From the IMG/VR virus record IMGVR_UViG_3300025128_000125, positions 1-38,996 of that record: a stretch of 38,996 bases of DNA; one strand, 5' to 3'. The stretch is from a virus. Shown here one piece after another: positions 1-7,773 of this stretch. Every line of letters begins with the position of its first letter. Within the stretch, counting starts at the first letter, position 1. The translations under genes and the position numbers were made by a program. The notes beneath the pieces were generated by a model. That model searched no databases. It saw only the letters and a program-made list of their open reading frames with translations, and was not told the origin of the DNA.

Positions 1-2
1 CA

Positions 3-2246
3 CTAGATGCCACAACCACAGGCGCAAGTAATGTCGCGGTTGGAAACAACGCTCTCGGAGCAAATACCACTGCTAGTAATAACACCGCCATTGGAACAGA
101 TGCACTGCTTTTAAACACGACAGGTTCCGCTAATGTAGCGGTAGGTCAAGGCGCACTAGACTCTAACACCACGGCTGCAAACAACGTAGCGGTTGGGAAA
201 TCGGCTTTAGCAGCAAACACCACAGGAGCATCAAACGTAGCTGTCGGTGCGCTGGCACTAGACGCAAACACCACTGCTGGTTCTAATGTTGCGGTTGGCT
301 ATGCTGCTTTAACAGCAAACACAACAGGAACAAACAACACTTCAATAGGTACTGGTTCTTTGGAATCAGTCACTACATCATCAGGCAACACAGCAGTAGG
401 AACAAACGCTTTAGAAGCAAACACTGCTGCCAATAACACAGCCGTTGGTTTAGATGCGATGGTAGCAAATACCACAGGTGCAAATAATGTGGCAGTGGGT
501 GGAAATGCCCTAGATGCAAATACAACTGGTGGCTCAAACGTAGCTATTGGTAGAGATGCGCTTGGAGCCAATACCACAGCCGATTCAAATGTTGCAATAG
601 GTAGAGGTGCTTTATATGTTAATACCACAGGTGCAAATAATATTGCTATAGGTAGAAATGCTTTAGTAGCTAACACAACCGCTTCTAGTAACACGGCAGT
701 CGGTACATTTGCTTTAACAGCAAACACCACAGCATCTGACAACACAGCATTTGGATATAATGCCTTAGTTGCAAACACCACAGGCGCAAGTAATACTGCC
801 GTTGGTGTTGAAGCATTAGACGCTAATACTACCGCTTCTTTTAACACCGCAGTAGGTAGAGGTGCTTTAGGTGCAAACACTACTGGCGCAAATAATACAG
901 CAATGGGTAATAATTCTTTGTTGGCTAATACAACAGCAGGAAGTAATACAGCATTCGGTAAGTCTGCTTTACAAGACAACACTGATGGAGAAAATCATGT
1001 AGCAGTTGGTGTAAACGCATTAAATGCAAATACAACTGGCTCTAACTCTGTTGCTATTGGTGTTTCAGCACTAGCAGTGCAAACCACAGCCAATGCAAAC
1101 CTTGCAATTGGTAAAAGTGCTGGAGAAGCAAATACAACTGGAACTGAAAATGTATTTATAGGACACGAAGCTGGTCACGATGTAACCACTGGTGCTGGAC
1201 ACACACTTATTGGTTTTAAAGCTGGAGACAAAATCACAACTGCTTCTCAAAATACGGCAGTGGGAGATGAAGCATTAGGTGCAAATACAGCAGGTGCTAA
1301 AAATACTGCCATTGGTTATAACGCAATGTATGGCAACACAACTGGCGGTGATTGTACTGCGGTTGGTGCAAATGCATTAGATGGATCAAATGCAGCCGAT
1401 GGTAATACTGCGGTGGGTTCAGCAGCACTAGGAGCAAACACAACTGGTGCGCAGAATACAGCAATGGGTACTTATGCTTTGGATGCAAACACAACAACAC
1501 ATTACAGCACAGCTTTTGGGTACGATGCTTTAACTGCTTGTACTTCAGCAGCAAACACTGCTTGCGGTGCTTATGCTGGAACAGCAGTTACAACTGGCGA
1601 TGGAAATACTTTTCTTGGGTTTGAAGCAGGAGATGCAGTCAGCACAGGCACAGACAATACCATGATTGGTAAAAGAGCAGGTGATGATCAAACTACAGGC
1701 AACTCAAATACAGTAGTAGGTTCAACCGCAGATACAGGAACAGGCGGTGCTACTGGTCGTTTAGTTCTTGGTCAAAACACTGCTGGTACAAGTGATGCAA
1801 GAGCAACGCTCGGTTATAACGGAAATAAAGTTGAAATTGATTTAAATGGTTCAGATGAATCTTGGGCAGCATCTTCGGATGAAAGGCTAAAAGAAAACGT
1901 ACAAGATGCGACAGTAGGGCTTCAATTTATTAACGAACTCAGACCAATTACATATCAATGGAAGAAAAAGAAAGACGTTCCAACGGATATGCCACAGTAT
2001 AAAAAAGGTTCTAATGAACCAAGTGTCGGTTTAGAATATGGTGTACAGTATCACGGCTTTATTGCACAAGAAGTTAAAGCAGTTATAGACAAACACGATG
2101 ACGTAAAAGATGGTCAAAATATTTGGAAAACAGGCGATGACGAAGTGCAGAAAATTGCAAAAGGTGGTCTGATACCAATGCTTGTAAAAGCAGTCCAAGA
2201 ACTCTCAGCAGATGTTGAGGAATTAAAATCTAAAACAGAGGAATAA
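3..2246 (+). CDS. Tail fibre with 17-residue repeats and C-terminal S74-type intramolecular chaperone (5' partial)
   Basis: The frame is open from the left edge, so the true start lies outside the window; an internal TTG at 360 is not a convincing start. Most of the protein is a repeat of about 17 residues with the pattern N-(V/T)-A-(V/I)-G-x-x-A-L-x-A-N-T-T, as in left-handed beta-roll or YadA-head-like fibres, so it is probably a trimeric fibrous shaft. From about nt 1872 there is a conserved Ser-Ser-Asp-x-Arg-Leu-Lys-Glu-Asn segment followed by a roughly 125-residue region typical of the endosialidase-type chaperone (Peptidase_S74). In that family the C-terminal domain drives trimer folding and then cuts itself off using a Ser/Lys pair. 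The end is coiled-coil-like (ELSADVEELKSKTEE). Role: host receptor binding. The receptor cannot be read from the sequence. Confidence 0.9.
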   Translation, partial: LDATTTGASNVAVGNNALGANTTASNNTAIGTDALLLNTTGSANVAVGQGALDSNTTAANNVAVGKSALAANTTGASNVAVGALALDANTTAGSNVAVGYAALTANTTGTNNTSIGTGSLESVTTSSGNTAVGTNALEANTAANNTAVGLDAMVANTTGANNVAVGGNALDANTTGGSNVAIGRDALGANTTADSNVAIGRGALYVNTTGANNIAIGRNALVANTTASSNTAVGTFALTANTTASDNTAFGYNALVANTTGASNTAVGVEALDANTTASFNTAVGRGALGANTTGANNTAMGNNSLLANTTAGSNTAFGKSALQDNTDGENHVAVGVNALNANTTGSNSVAIGVSALAVQTTANANLAIGKSAGEANTTGTENVFIGHEAGHDVTTGAGHTLIGFKAGDKITTASQNTAVGDEALGANTAGAKNTAIGYNAMYGNTTGGDCTAVGANALDGSNAADGNTAVGSAALGANTTGAQNTAMGTYALDANTTTHYSTAFGYDALTACTSAANTACGAYAGTAVTTGDGNTFLGFEAGDAVSTGTDNTMIGKRAGDDQTTGNSNTVVGSTADTGTGGATGRLVLGQNTAGTSDARATLGYNGNKVEIDLNGSDESWAASSDERLKENVQDATVGLQFINELRPITYQWKKKKDVPTDMPQYKKGSNEPSVGLEYGVQYHGFIAQEVKAVIDKHDDVKDGQNIWKTGDDEVQKIAKGGLIPMLVKAVQELSADVEELKSKTEE
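27..1740 (+). repeat. Tandem 51-bp coding repeats of the tail fibre
   Basis: About thirty imperfect repeats of 51 bp (17 codons) run through the fibre gene, with occasional 16-codon units. Each unit starts at an Asn codon, carries A-V/I-G near its beginning and A-N-T-T near its end. DNA identity between units is modest, while the amino-acid pattern is strict. This points to selection on a structural repeat rather than recent slippage. Confidence 0.85.
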
Positions 2247-2249
2247 AAA

Positions 2250-2570
2250 ATGGCAGTAACTAAAACGCTTGTAAAAGCAATCCCTCATGTAAAATCTAGT
2301 AAAGTGGAAGAATGGCATTTGTCTATGAAGTATGAAAATGACAGCGAAGGCGATGCGACTTATTACACTAATACTTTTCATACTGTAGCAGTTGCAGCAG
2401 ATGGTGATTTTACTAAAGCAGCAAAAAGTTCATTTAATCTAGCAGCACTGACAGCAATGTTCGATACTGCAAAATGGGATGGTGTTTTTGCGAGTCAAGT
2501 GGATTCAGTAATTACAAATCCACCTGCATCAGCAGTACCAGACAACGATTTTTCAGTACCTTCTAGTTAA
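2250..2570 (+). CDS. Small protein of unknown function behind the tail fibre
   Basis: This 106-residue protein starts 3 bases after the fibre stop codon. I do not recognise the family. It has no signal peptide, no membrane segment and no cysteine, and looks like a compact soluble protein with a beta-rich middle followed by an Ala/Phe-rich helix. The tight spacing behind the fibre suggests co-translation and a possible role in fibre attachment or assembly, but this is inference from position only. Confidence 0.7.
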   Translation: MAVTKTLVKAIPHVKSSKVEEWHLSMKYENDSEGDATYYTNTFHTVAVAADGDFTKAAKSSFNLAALTAMFDTAKWDGVFASQVDSVITNPPASAVPDNDFSVPSS

Positions 2571-2572
2571 GC

Positions 2573-3295
2573 ATGGCTGACAAAGAGGCAGTGCCTTTAG
2601 AGGAATCGGATATTAATGTTAATATCTGGACAATGCCTTCTGTTTTCGTATTGGAAACTCAAATGCCAGATGGAATGGTCGAGGACTTAAATTCATACTT
2701 AGACGATTTAAGGAAACAAGACGACAAAGAATCTTTAGCCAATTCATTAGTCGGTCAAATTGCTCATGGTGAGCAATTAAACATGGACCCAGAGCATGAG
2801 AAGGTTAGGCAGTATTCTAAATTTGTAACCAGTTTAGGTGCTGAATACATCAATCATTTTATGAAAGAAACAGGACAATCTTTATCCAAAAACAGGCAAG
2901 TAGCCGTAGACGAAACGTGGTCGGTACACAGTTATGCTGGCGACTACAACCCAATACACGATCATGGCACTAAAACGATTATGGGTATATCAACAACTGC
3001 TTGGACTAAAGTACCGCAACAAATATTGGACCAACCCGCTGCCGGAAGTCCCTTATACAACAAATATCAATCATCCGGCGTATGTGATGGATATTTAGCT
3101 TTCAACTACGGCCGCAATGAAATTATGAATGTAGAACGATTAAGACCGCCACAAAGTTTTGAAGTACAGCCCAAAGTTGGTAAGCTGTATTTATTTCCTT
3201 CTTGGTTATCTCACATGGTTTATCCGTTCAAAGGCGAAGGAGAAAGACGAACAGTTGCTTCAAATCTTAATTGTTGGGAAGTAGAACCAGCATGA
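2573..3295 (+). CDS. 2OG-Fe(II) oxygenase-like protein
   Basis: This 240-residue protein resembles the phage and marine-bacterial 2-oxoglutarate/Fe(II) dioxygenase family (2OG-FeII_Oxy_5 type). Visible signatures are W116-S-V-H119, then N126-P-I-H129-D130-H131 supplying the proximal metal ligands. A distal F208-P-S-W-L-S-H214 motif follows, with R225/R226 likely binding the 2OG carboxylate. Family members hydroxylate proteins or small molecules, coupled to decarboxylation of 2-oxoglutarate. The substrate is unknown. The gene starts 3 bases after the preceding stop and belongs to the fibre transcription unit, so a virion or fibre protein is a possible target. I am sure of the fold class, not of the reaction. 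Confidence 0.82.
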   Translation: MADKEAVPLEESDINVNIWTMPSVFVLETQMPDGMVEDLNSYLDDLRKQDDKESLANSLVGQIAHGEQLNMDPEHEKVRQYSKFVTSLGAEYINHFMKETGQSLSKNRQVAVDETWSVHSYAGDYNPIHDHGTKTIMGISTTAWTKVPQQILDQPAAGSPLYNKYQSSGVCDGYLAFNYGRNEIMNVERLRPPQSFEVQPKVGKLYLFPSWLSHMVYPFKGEGERRTVASNLNCWEVEPA

Positions 3296-3299
3296 TTTT

Positions 3300-3316
3300 T
3301 ATAATTATTTAAGGAG
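3300..3316 (+). promoter_or_regulatory. Possible -10 element (TATAAT) and strong ribosome binding site
   Basis: A perfect TATAAT occurs at 3300-3305 in the 28-base gap between two genes, followed by AAGGAG at 3311-3316, 7 bases before the ATG at 3324. No good -35 hexamer lies at 16-18 bases (the nearest, TTGGGA, is 20 bases upstream). The ribosome site is convincing. The promoter is speculative, but this is the only gap that could start transcription of the membrane-protein and curli genes downstream. Confidence 0.3.
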
Positions 3317-3323
3317 AAGAGTA

Positions 3324-3500
3324 ATGCAAACTTTTGCAAATATGATCGCATTAATAATGGCAATCATTAGTGTGAGCAGCATCATAGCTGCGGTTACTAA
3401 AACACCGAAAGACGATGTGTGGATTGGCAAGCTATATAAATTAATAGATTTATGTGCTTTGAATATTTACCGGGCCAAAATGAAACCAGGAGATAAATAA
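3324..3500 (+). CDS. Small single-span membrane protein
   Basis: A 58-codon gene with a clear AAGGAG ribosome site 7 bases upstream. The N-terminal 25 residues are hydrophobic (FANMIALIMAIISVSSIIAAV), predicting one membrane span, followed by a short soluble tail with several Lys and Asp. The stop codon overlaps the next ATG by one base. I do not recognise the family. Its place at the head of a run of tiny membrane proteins suggests a holin, antiholin or other membrane effector. Confidence 0.6.
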   Translation: MQTFANMIALIMAIISVSSIIAAVTKTPKDDVWIGKLYKLIDLCALNIYRAKMKPGDK

Positions 3501-3664
3501 TGGCTTATGGATTATCAGATTGGTTTAAAATAAGATTCTTAGGCTATGAATCAAAAAAGGTTCGGGCCAGAAATGAAGACGGAACCTATGTGGGCGATGA
3601 TAAATCGACCGATGATGTCAATGAGGCCTACAAAACAGTTGCCGTTAAAAAAAAGAAGAAATAA
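3500..3664 (+). CDS. Small charged protein of unknown function
   Basis: This 54-residue protein starts inside the previous stop codon (TAATG overlap) and itself overlaps the next gene by one base. It is hydrophilic and ends in a run of lysines (KKKKK). The overlaps on both sides and the intact frame support a real gene. The family is not recognised. The Lys-rich tail could bind nucleic acid or acidic phospholipids, but this is only compositional. Confidence 0.55.
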   Translation: MAYGLSDWFKIRFLGYESKKVRARNEDGTYVGDDKSTDDVNEAYKTVAVKKKKK

Positions 3665-3846
3665 TGGCTGATTTAGAGAAAGCAATGACAAGGATTGCAG
3701 CACACGAAAGGGAGTGCAGTTTACGCTATCAAAACATTGAAAAAAGACTTGAGGACGGCTCCAAAAGATTCGATAAGCTAGAAAACATGATTTGGGCTGT
3801 TTATCCATTTATTGTCGCAGTAGTAGGATTGGCTGCAATGTTATGA
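3664..3846 (+). CDS. Holin-accessory-like protein (coiled coil plus one membrane span)
   Basis: This 60-residue protein has a charged helical region (residues 1-40, coiled-coil heptads such as IEKRLEDGSKRFDKLEN) followed by one C-terminal membrane span (about 42-60, WAVYPFIVAVVGLAAML). This layout matches XhlA-type haemolysin/holin-accessory proteins of phage lysis modules. The topology is visible in the sequence; the lysis role is inferred from layout and neighbours. Confidence 0.6.
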   Translation: MADLEKAMTRIAAHERECSLRYQNIEKRLEDGSKRFDKLENMIWAVYPFIVAVVGLAAML

Positions 3847-4232
3847 ATCAACATCCAGGACAATTCCAAGGAGACATGGACCGCAATGAAGTGGAAATGG
3901 ACCTTAATAAGTTCATGGCGATGGTACAAGAGATAGGCGAACTTAAAGACAAGATCAGAGATTTAGAAGACGTCAAGAATAACAACCCTTTTCAAAAAGT
4001 TATTTTTATAGCACAAGCAGTCGACTCATGGAGAATCTTTCCAAGAGCCTTCTTGTCTATTTATATGTATTTGTTGTACTACACGACATTTTGGTTTATG
4101 GACTTGGCTGAACCTTCCTTTGAGCAATCTGGACTAATTTCTATAGTCGTAGGAGCCGGGGCCGCTTGGTTCGGACTGTACGCGGGAACCAGCGGATCTA
4201 GCAAGAGCTTTAAAGGCGAAGGCAAAGACTAA
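3843..4232 (+). CDS. Two-span membrane protein, holin-like
   Basis: I chose the ATG at 3843 because it overlaps the previous stop (ATGA), the junction style used throughout this genome. A longer frame upstream would run deep into the previous gene. The 129-residue product has a charged N-terminal helix (1-50) and two hydrophobic segments (about 69-87 and 98-115) separated by a short acidic loop, with a hydrophilic Gly/Ser/Lys tail. Two spans with a charged tail fit class II holins. The family is not recognised with certainty. Confidence 0.6.
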   Translation: MNQHPGQFQGDMDRNEVEMDLNKFMAMVQEIGELKDKIRDLEDVKNNNPFQKVIFIAQAVDSWRIFPRAFLSIYMYLLYYTTFWFMDLAEPSFEQSGLISIVVGAGAAWFGLYAGTSGSSKSFKGEGKD

Positions 4233-4528
4233 TGGAACAAGCCATTGGCTTGATTAGCGATCTCGGTTTACCTATCGCAAGCGGCCTCATCATGGGCTAC
4301 TTTATATTTCTAATTATGCGCCAGCTCATGGGTGGCCTAGTCGATGATATACAAATGATACAAGGAATCACAAAAATGTTGATTACCCGAGCATCCATAA
4401 TGAATAACGATATTATTCGGATTGATACAATCGTGTCGAGTGCTTTGAATATGCCTCCAGATTTGAACCGAATTGCCAGAGCTGAAAACTTTGTAGAAGA
4501 TGGAAAGATCGATGCCAGGAGAGATTAA
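4232..4528 (+). CDS. Single-span membrane protein, holin-like, paralogue A
   Basis: This 98-residue protein overlaps its neighbours by one base on both sides. One membrane span (about 12-34, LPIASGLIMGYFIFLIMRQL) is followed by a helical cytoplasmic or periplasmic domain. It resembles the next gene along its length: a Gly-x-Pro before the span, G-Y-F-x-F-x inside it, and a downstream D-(I/M)-I-R-(I/L) helix. The two look like diverged duplicates. A role in lysis or membrane scaffolding is inferred from position. Confidence 0.6.
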   Translation: MEQAIGLISDLGLPIASGLIMGYFIFLIMRQLMGGLVDDIQMIQGITKMLITRASIMNNDIIRIDTIVSSALNMPPDLNRIARAENFVEDGKIDARRD

Positions 4529-4779
4529 TGGATATTGTCGATCTCGTTCAAAAGTTTGGTTTTCCAACAGTCATGGCCATAGGCCTAGGCTATTTTGTTT
4601 TTTTTGTTTGGCAGACAATTACTAGAATTATTGATCCAGCTGTAGACGAGATGCGAGTCACAATCATAAGGCTCACTGACCAGCTTCGACTGCTAGACCA
4701 GGATATGATACGATTGAAAGAGAAAGTCGATACAGTGGTGCGGCTTAGAGAGCAAGAGAAAAATGAAAAAAAGGAATAA
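4528..4779 (+). CDS. Single-span membrane protein with coiled coil, holin-like, paralogue B
   Basis: This 83-residue protein has a membrane span at about 12-34 (FPTVMAIGLGYFVFFVWQTI) and a long charged coiled coil to the C-terminus. It is similar to the preceding gene product, suggesting tandem duplication. Its last codons overlap the start of the csgF-like gene by 17 bases, so it is probably co-translated with the curli genes. Whether it belongs functionally to the lysis set or to the curli set is open. Confidence 0.6.
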   Translation: MDIVDLVQKFGFPTVMAIGLGYFVFFVWQTITRIIDPAVDEMRVTIIRLTDQLRLLDQDMIRLKEKVDTVVRLREQEKNEKKE

Positions 4780-5236
4780 CTATTGGTTATATGTGGCTAT
4801 CTTTTTATCACCGAATGTTATATCGGATGAGATCGTCCATCAATTCAAAAGCCCAAGTTTTTCTGGTATTGGGAGCTCCTCACATTATTTAACGATCGAT
4901 GAGCAAGAAAAAACCAGGCGTGACGAAATTGCTCAAGAAGTAGAAGACGCTTTAAAAGAAGCAGAACGTGAAGCCGAGAACACAACGCTTGCAAAATTTT
5001 TACGGAACCTAGAATCCAGAATTTACTCGCAGCTCTCCAGAGACATTGCAGAATCGTTATTTAACTCAGAAAGCGGTGGCACTGGTGGGACCATAGATCT
5101 CGAAGGCAATACCATAAGTTTTGTAAACGATGGTATCAACATAACATTGACAGTGATTGATTCAGATGGAAATATCACAGAAATAATAATTCCAGTGGGG
5201 ATATTTGGCGTATGTACTGGCGAGTGCGGTATTTAA
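4763..5236 (+). CDS. csgF: CsgF-like curli assembly factor
   Basis: This 157-residue protein starts with a signal peptide (about 1-21). The mature N-terminus then reads H-Q-F-K-S-P-S-F-S-G, matching the conserved CsgF N-terminal peptide F-x-N-P-x-F-G that plugs into the CsgG channel. The middle is an extended charged helix ending in a segment like the CsgF LxNFxxxIxSQIxxxL region, and the C-terminus has the beta-rich T-I-D-L-E-G-N-T-I pattern seen in CsgF. In curli systems CsgF is exported through CsgG and links the nucleator to the pore at the cell surface. The middle helix is longer than usual (157 against about 138 residues in E. coli), and the two Asn of the plug motif are Ser here. The end overlaps csgG by 25 bases. 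Confidence 0.88.
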   Translation: MKKRNNYWLYVAIFLSPNVISDEIVHQFKSPSFSGIGSSSHYLTIDEQEKTRRDEIAQEVEDALKEAEREAENTTLAKFLRNLESRIYSQLSRDIAESLFNSESGGTGGTIDLEGNTISFVNDGINITLTVIDSDGNITEIIIPVGIFGVCTGECGI

Positions 5237-6033
5237 TAGTTTTATTGCCAATATTGCATGGCTGTGCAAGTTTTGCACCTGTAGGCAATACTGGTTGTGC
5301 CAGCTTTTTACAATGTGTTGAGGAAGCAAAAATTGTGCATCCAACACATGAAAAACTAGTTAATTTTCCGCCACCCAATCAAAAAGCAGTTGTGGCCGTA
5401 TATAAGTTTCAAGATTTAACTGGCCAGCGCAAGAGCTCACAAAAAATGGCATTATTCAGCACCGCAGTTACCCAGGGAGCTGACCATTATTTAATTGATT
5501 CTTTAAGAAGCGCGGGCAAAGGTAATTGGTTTGTAGTCGTTGAACGTAATAACTTAGACGCTCTGACTCGGGAACGGCAGCTCATAAAAACTACCAGGCA
5601 ATCTTATGATGGTGAAAATGGCAACACTTTGAAACCGCTTTTATTTGCTGGCATTATAATTGAAGGCGCGATTATACAGTATGATACGAATATTGGTACT
5701 GGAGGAAACGGAGCTCGATACTTAGGCATTGGATCAAATAACCAGTGGCGCAAAGACGAAATCACTGTTTCATTGCGAGCTGTGTTGGTGCAAACGGGCG
5801 AAGTCATATTAAATACTATGGTTTCAAAAACAATATTAAGCGCTGGCGTGAGCAGAGATGTGTTTCGTTTTATAGAAATGGGCACTGAGCTTGTAGAAAT
5901 CGAAACAGGTTATAGTGAAAATGAAGCCATGGGATATGCGACAAAAGTGGCAATAGAAGAATCCGTGTATAATTTAATTAAAATAGGTATTGACGAAAAA
6001 TTGTGGGACATTAGTTATGAAGAAAATACTTAG
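5212..6033 (+). CDS. csgG: CsgG curli secretion channel (outer-membrane lipoprotein)
   Basis: This 273-residue protein matches CsgG along nearly its whole length. It has a lipoprotein signal with Cys18 (L-H-G-C, His at -2 being atypical), the P-P-P-N-Q-K-A-V-V-A-V-Y start of the periplasmic domain, F-Q-D-L-T-G-Q, F-S-T-A-V, V-E-R-N-N-L, I-I-I-E-G-A-I-I-x-Y, G-G-x-G-A-R-Y-L-G-I-G, S-K-T-I-L-S, V-F-R-F-I and I-D-E-K-L-W-D. CsgG forms a nonameric outer-membrane pore that secretes unfolded curlin. In the constriction loop the Phe (F82, E. coli F56) is kept, but the adjacent Asn is Leu81, the loop is one residue longer and no Tyr is present. The gene overlaps csgF upstream and the curlin gene downstream. 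Confidence 0.96.
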   Translation: MYWRVRYLIVLLPILHGCASFAPVGNTGCASFLQCVEEAKIVHPTHEKLVNFPPPNQKAVVAVYKFQDLTGQRKSSQKMALFSTAVTQGADHYLIDSLRSAGKGNWFVVVERNNLDALTRERQLIKTTRQSYDGENGNTLKPLLFAGIIIEGAIIQYDTNIGTGGNGARYLGIGSNNQWRKDEITVSLRAVLVQTGEVILNTMVSKTILSAGVSRDVFRFIEMGTELVEIETGYSENEAMGYATKVAIEESVYNLIKIGIDEKLWDISYEENT

Positions 6034-6700
6034 TTTAATTTTGTTGTTTGCTGTATCTACAGTTTACGCTGGCAATAATGATATTTATATCACTCAGTCT
6101 GGAACCGGGTTGACTATGAATATAGATCAGATCGGTGGCACAAACAAAGTTGGTACATCACAAGCGAGAGCAACATTTACAGGAACATCAATGACTGTCG
6201 ATATTGACCAAGTGGGTGACAGTAACACCATGGCTGCTTCTGTGGCCCAAGGTAATAGCACCAGTTTTACAGCTACAACAACGGGTGATAGTAATACAAC
6301 CACATTGGCATTGGGTGCGAGTGGAGATGTAGCAAACACTGATTTTGATTATGCGGCCACTGGTGATTCAAACACAGTGACATTCACACAAGGTGCGGCG
6401 GCAACCGCAACCGCTGGTAATCAAGACATCGTAATTGCCGGGAACTCAAACGATCTCAATGCAACATGTGAAGTGGTTGGCTGCATAAATAATTGGGATG
6501 TAGATGGCGATTCTAATGACATTGATACGACACAAACAGGAAACTCTGACCATTCAATCACAGCTGAGATCGACGGATCCACGAACAACATAGACATCGA
6601 TCAAACAAATAGCACAGGCAGTGTTTCAGACGTTGTGGTAATTACATCGACCACCAGTAATGCAACGATAGACATAGATCAGTGCACAAGTGGCTGCTAA
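6017..6700 (+). CDS. Curlin-like repeat protein 1 (CsgA/CsgB type)
   Basis: The ATG at 6017 overlaps csgG by 17 bases and begins a clean signal peptide (MKKILSLILLFAVSTVYA, cut after A18). An upstream in-frame ATG lacks this. The 209-residue mature protein is made of curlin-like strands: I-D-Q-I-G-G-T-N, I-D-Q-V-G-D-S-N, T-G-D-S-N-T, I-D-T-T-Q-T-G-N-S, I-D-I-D-Q. These follow the S/I-x-Q-x-G-x-x-N logic of amyloid curlin, alternating with Thr/Ala-rich spacers. It carries four cysteines in two close pairs (C151/C156 and C223/C227), which E. coli CsgA lacks. It should be exported through the neighbouring CsgG and polymerise outside the cell. Whether it is the major subunit or the nucleator cannot be decided. 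Confidence 0.85.
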   Translation: MKKILSLILLFAVSTVYAGNNDIYITQSGTGLTMNIDQIGGTNKVGTSQARATFTGTSMTVDIDQVGDSNTMAASVAQGNSTSFTATTTGDSNTTTLALGASGDVANTDFDYAATGDSNTVTFTQGAAATATAGNQDIVIAGNSNDLNATCEVVGCINNWDVDGDSNDIDTTQTGNSDHSITAEIDGSTNNIDIDQTNSTGSVSDVVVITSTTSNATIDIDQCTSGC

Positions 6701-7773
6701 TCCTAGCGTCACTGGCTTTCAATGTTTATGCACAAGTAGGCGAGATATCTGAGCTCAGAGGCAATGGAGAAGTTTTACGAGCAGATGAAACGGATAAACT
6801 TCTCGCAAGAACTTCTTTGGACATTCTTAGTTATGACGATGTTCGGACTGGCAATGGTAGGCTTGGCATTACGTTTCTCGATTCTTCTGTCATTCGCCTT
6901 ACTGAGCACTCTAAAATCATTATTGATGAATATATCTATGATGCTAACCCGTCTAAAAGCAAAATGGCACTCAAGATGGCCAGCGGAACAGCTCGTTTTA
7001 TTACTGGCGCCCTGGGAAGAATAGACAAAGAAAACATCTCCATTGAGACACCAAGCGCTTCAATTTTTATTAGAGGCACTGACTTTACAACCACAGTCGA
7101 TGAGCTCGGCCGCTCACTTATTATTTTGTTACCCAATCCAGACGGCAGCTCATCCGGATCCATTAGTGTGGAAACGATAGCCGGGACCGAGGTTTTAAAT
7201 CAACCCTTCCAGGCAACGATGGTCAGTGTTGCAGAAAGCCCACCGACAAAAGCAGTTACATTAGTCAACATGTCTTTGAATTTTATAGACAATCTTTTAA
7301 TTGTTAATCCACCGGATGAAGTGGAGCGAGCTGTCGAAGATCAAAGCAGCTCATCCAGCAATGTCTTGGACGCTGATTTTTTAGAAGAGAATGACCTAGA
7401 CGACGACAGCGGTTTGTCGGAAGATGATCTGCAAGAGGAAATAACCAGGCTTGATATTGATTTACTGGCCGTCGATTTTCTACAAGATCTACTTGAAATC
7501 ATTGAAGATTTAGGTAAAAAAGAACAAGACGCTAGTGAGATTGATGGCGTCAGAATAGAAGGAATCATTGCTGGATTTGACCAAGATGCACAAGTATATA
7601 CGTTTGTGGAAGGCGAAATCTTAACTTTGGTTAGGCAAGTGGAAAACACCATTGATTTAGAATTAGATAAATCCGGTGGATATAATATACAGATACTTTC
7701 TGCTGGTAAGCAGATAAACATAACCACCAATGGAGGCGGTGAAAATGAAATTATTATCAATCAGTCTGATTAG
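6682..7773 (+). CDS. FecR-domain periplasmic protein
   Basis: I chose the GTG at 6682 because it gives a typical signal peptide (MHKWLLILASLAFNVYA) and overlaps the curlin gene by 19 bases. The 363-residue product has a FecR-type domain at about 45-150: V-R-T-G-N-G-R-L-G-I, L-D-S-S-V-I-R-L, I-x-T-P-S-A-S-I-F-I-R-G-T-D-F. A beta segment follows, then a very acidic stretch (about 215-280). The last 13 residues, ending I-I-I-N-Q-S-D, resemble a curlin strand. FecR domains sense or transmit envelope signals, and such proteins often sit beside CHASE2-cyclase genes in bacterial genomes. Here it is wedged between two curlin genes, suggesting it monitors or anchors the amyloid. No membrane span other than the signal peptide is visible. 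Confidence 0.85.
   Translation: MHKWLLILASLAFNVYAQVGEISELRGNGEVLRADETDKLLARTSLDILSYDDVRTGNGRLGITFLDSSVIRLTEHSKIIIDEYIYDANPSKSKMALKMASGTARFITGALGRIDKENISIETPSASIFIRGTDFTTTVDELGRSLIILLPNPDGSSSGSISVETIAGTEVLNQPFQATMVSVAESPPTKAVTLVNMSLNFIDNLLIVNPPDEVERAVEDQSSSSSNVLDADFLEENDLDDDSGLSEDDLQEEITRLDIDLLAVDFLQDLLEIIEDLGKKEQDASEIDGVRIEGIIAGFDQDAQVYTFVEGEILTLVRQVENTIDLELDKSGGYNIQILSAGKQINITTNGGGENEIIINQSD

Noticed and set aside
299-982. Long open frame on the - strand inside the tail fibre gene
   Set aside because: It is the antisense image of the 17-residue repeats, with Ala/Val/Pro periodicity mirroring the + strand codons. No ribosome site and no other - strand genes in the window.
27-1740. CRISPR-like regular spacing of repeats
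   Set aside because: The 51-bp units are in-frame coding repeats without identical repeat/unique spacer structure.
5175-5378. Overlapping - strand frames across the csgF/csgG junction
   Set aside because: They are short antisense images of the two + strand genes, without ribosome sites or recognisable products.
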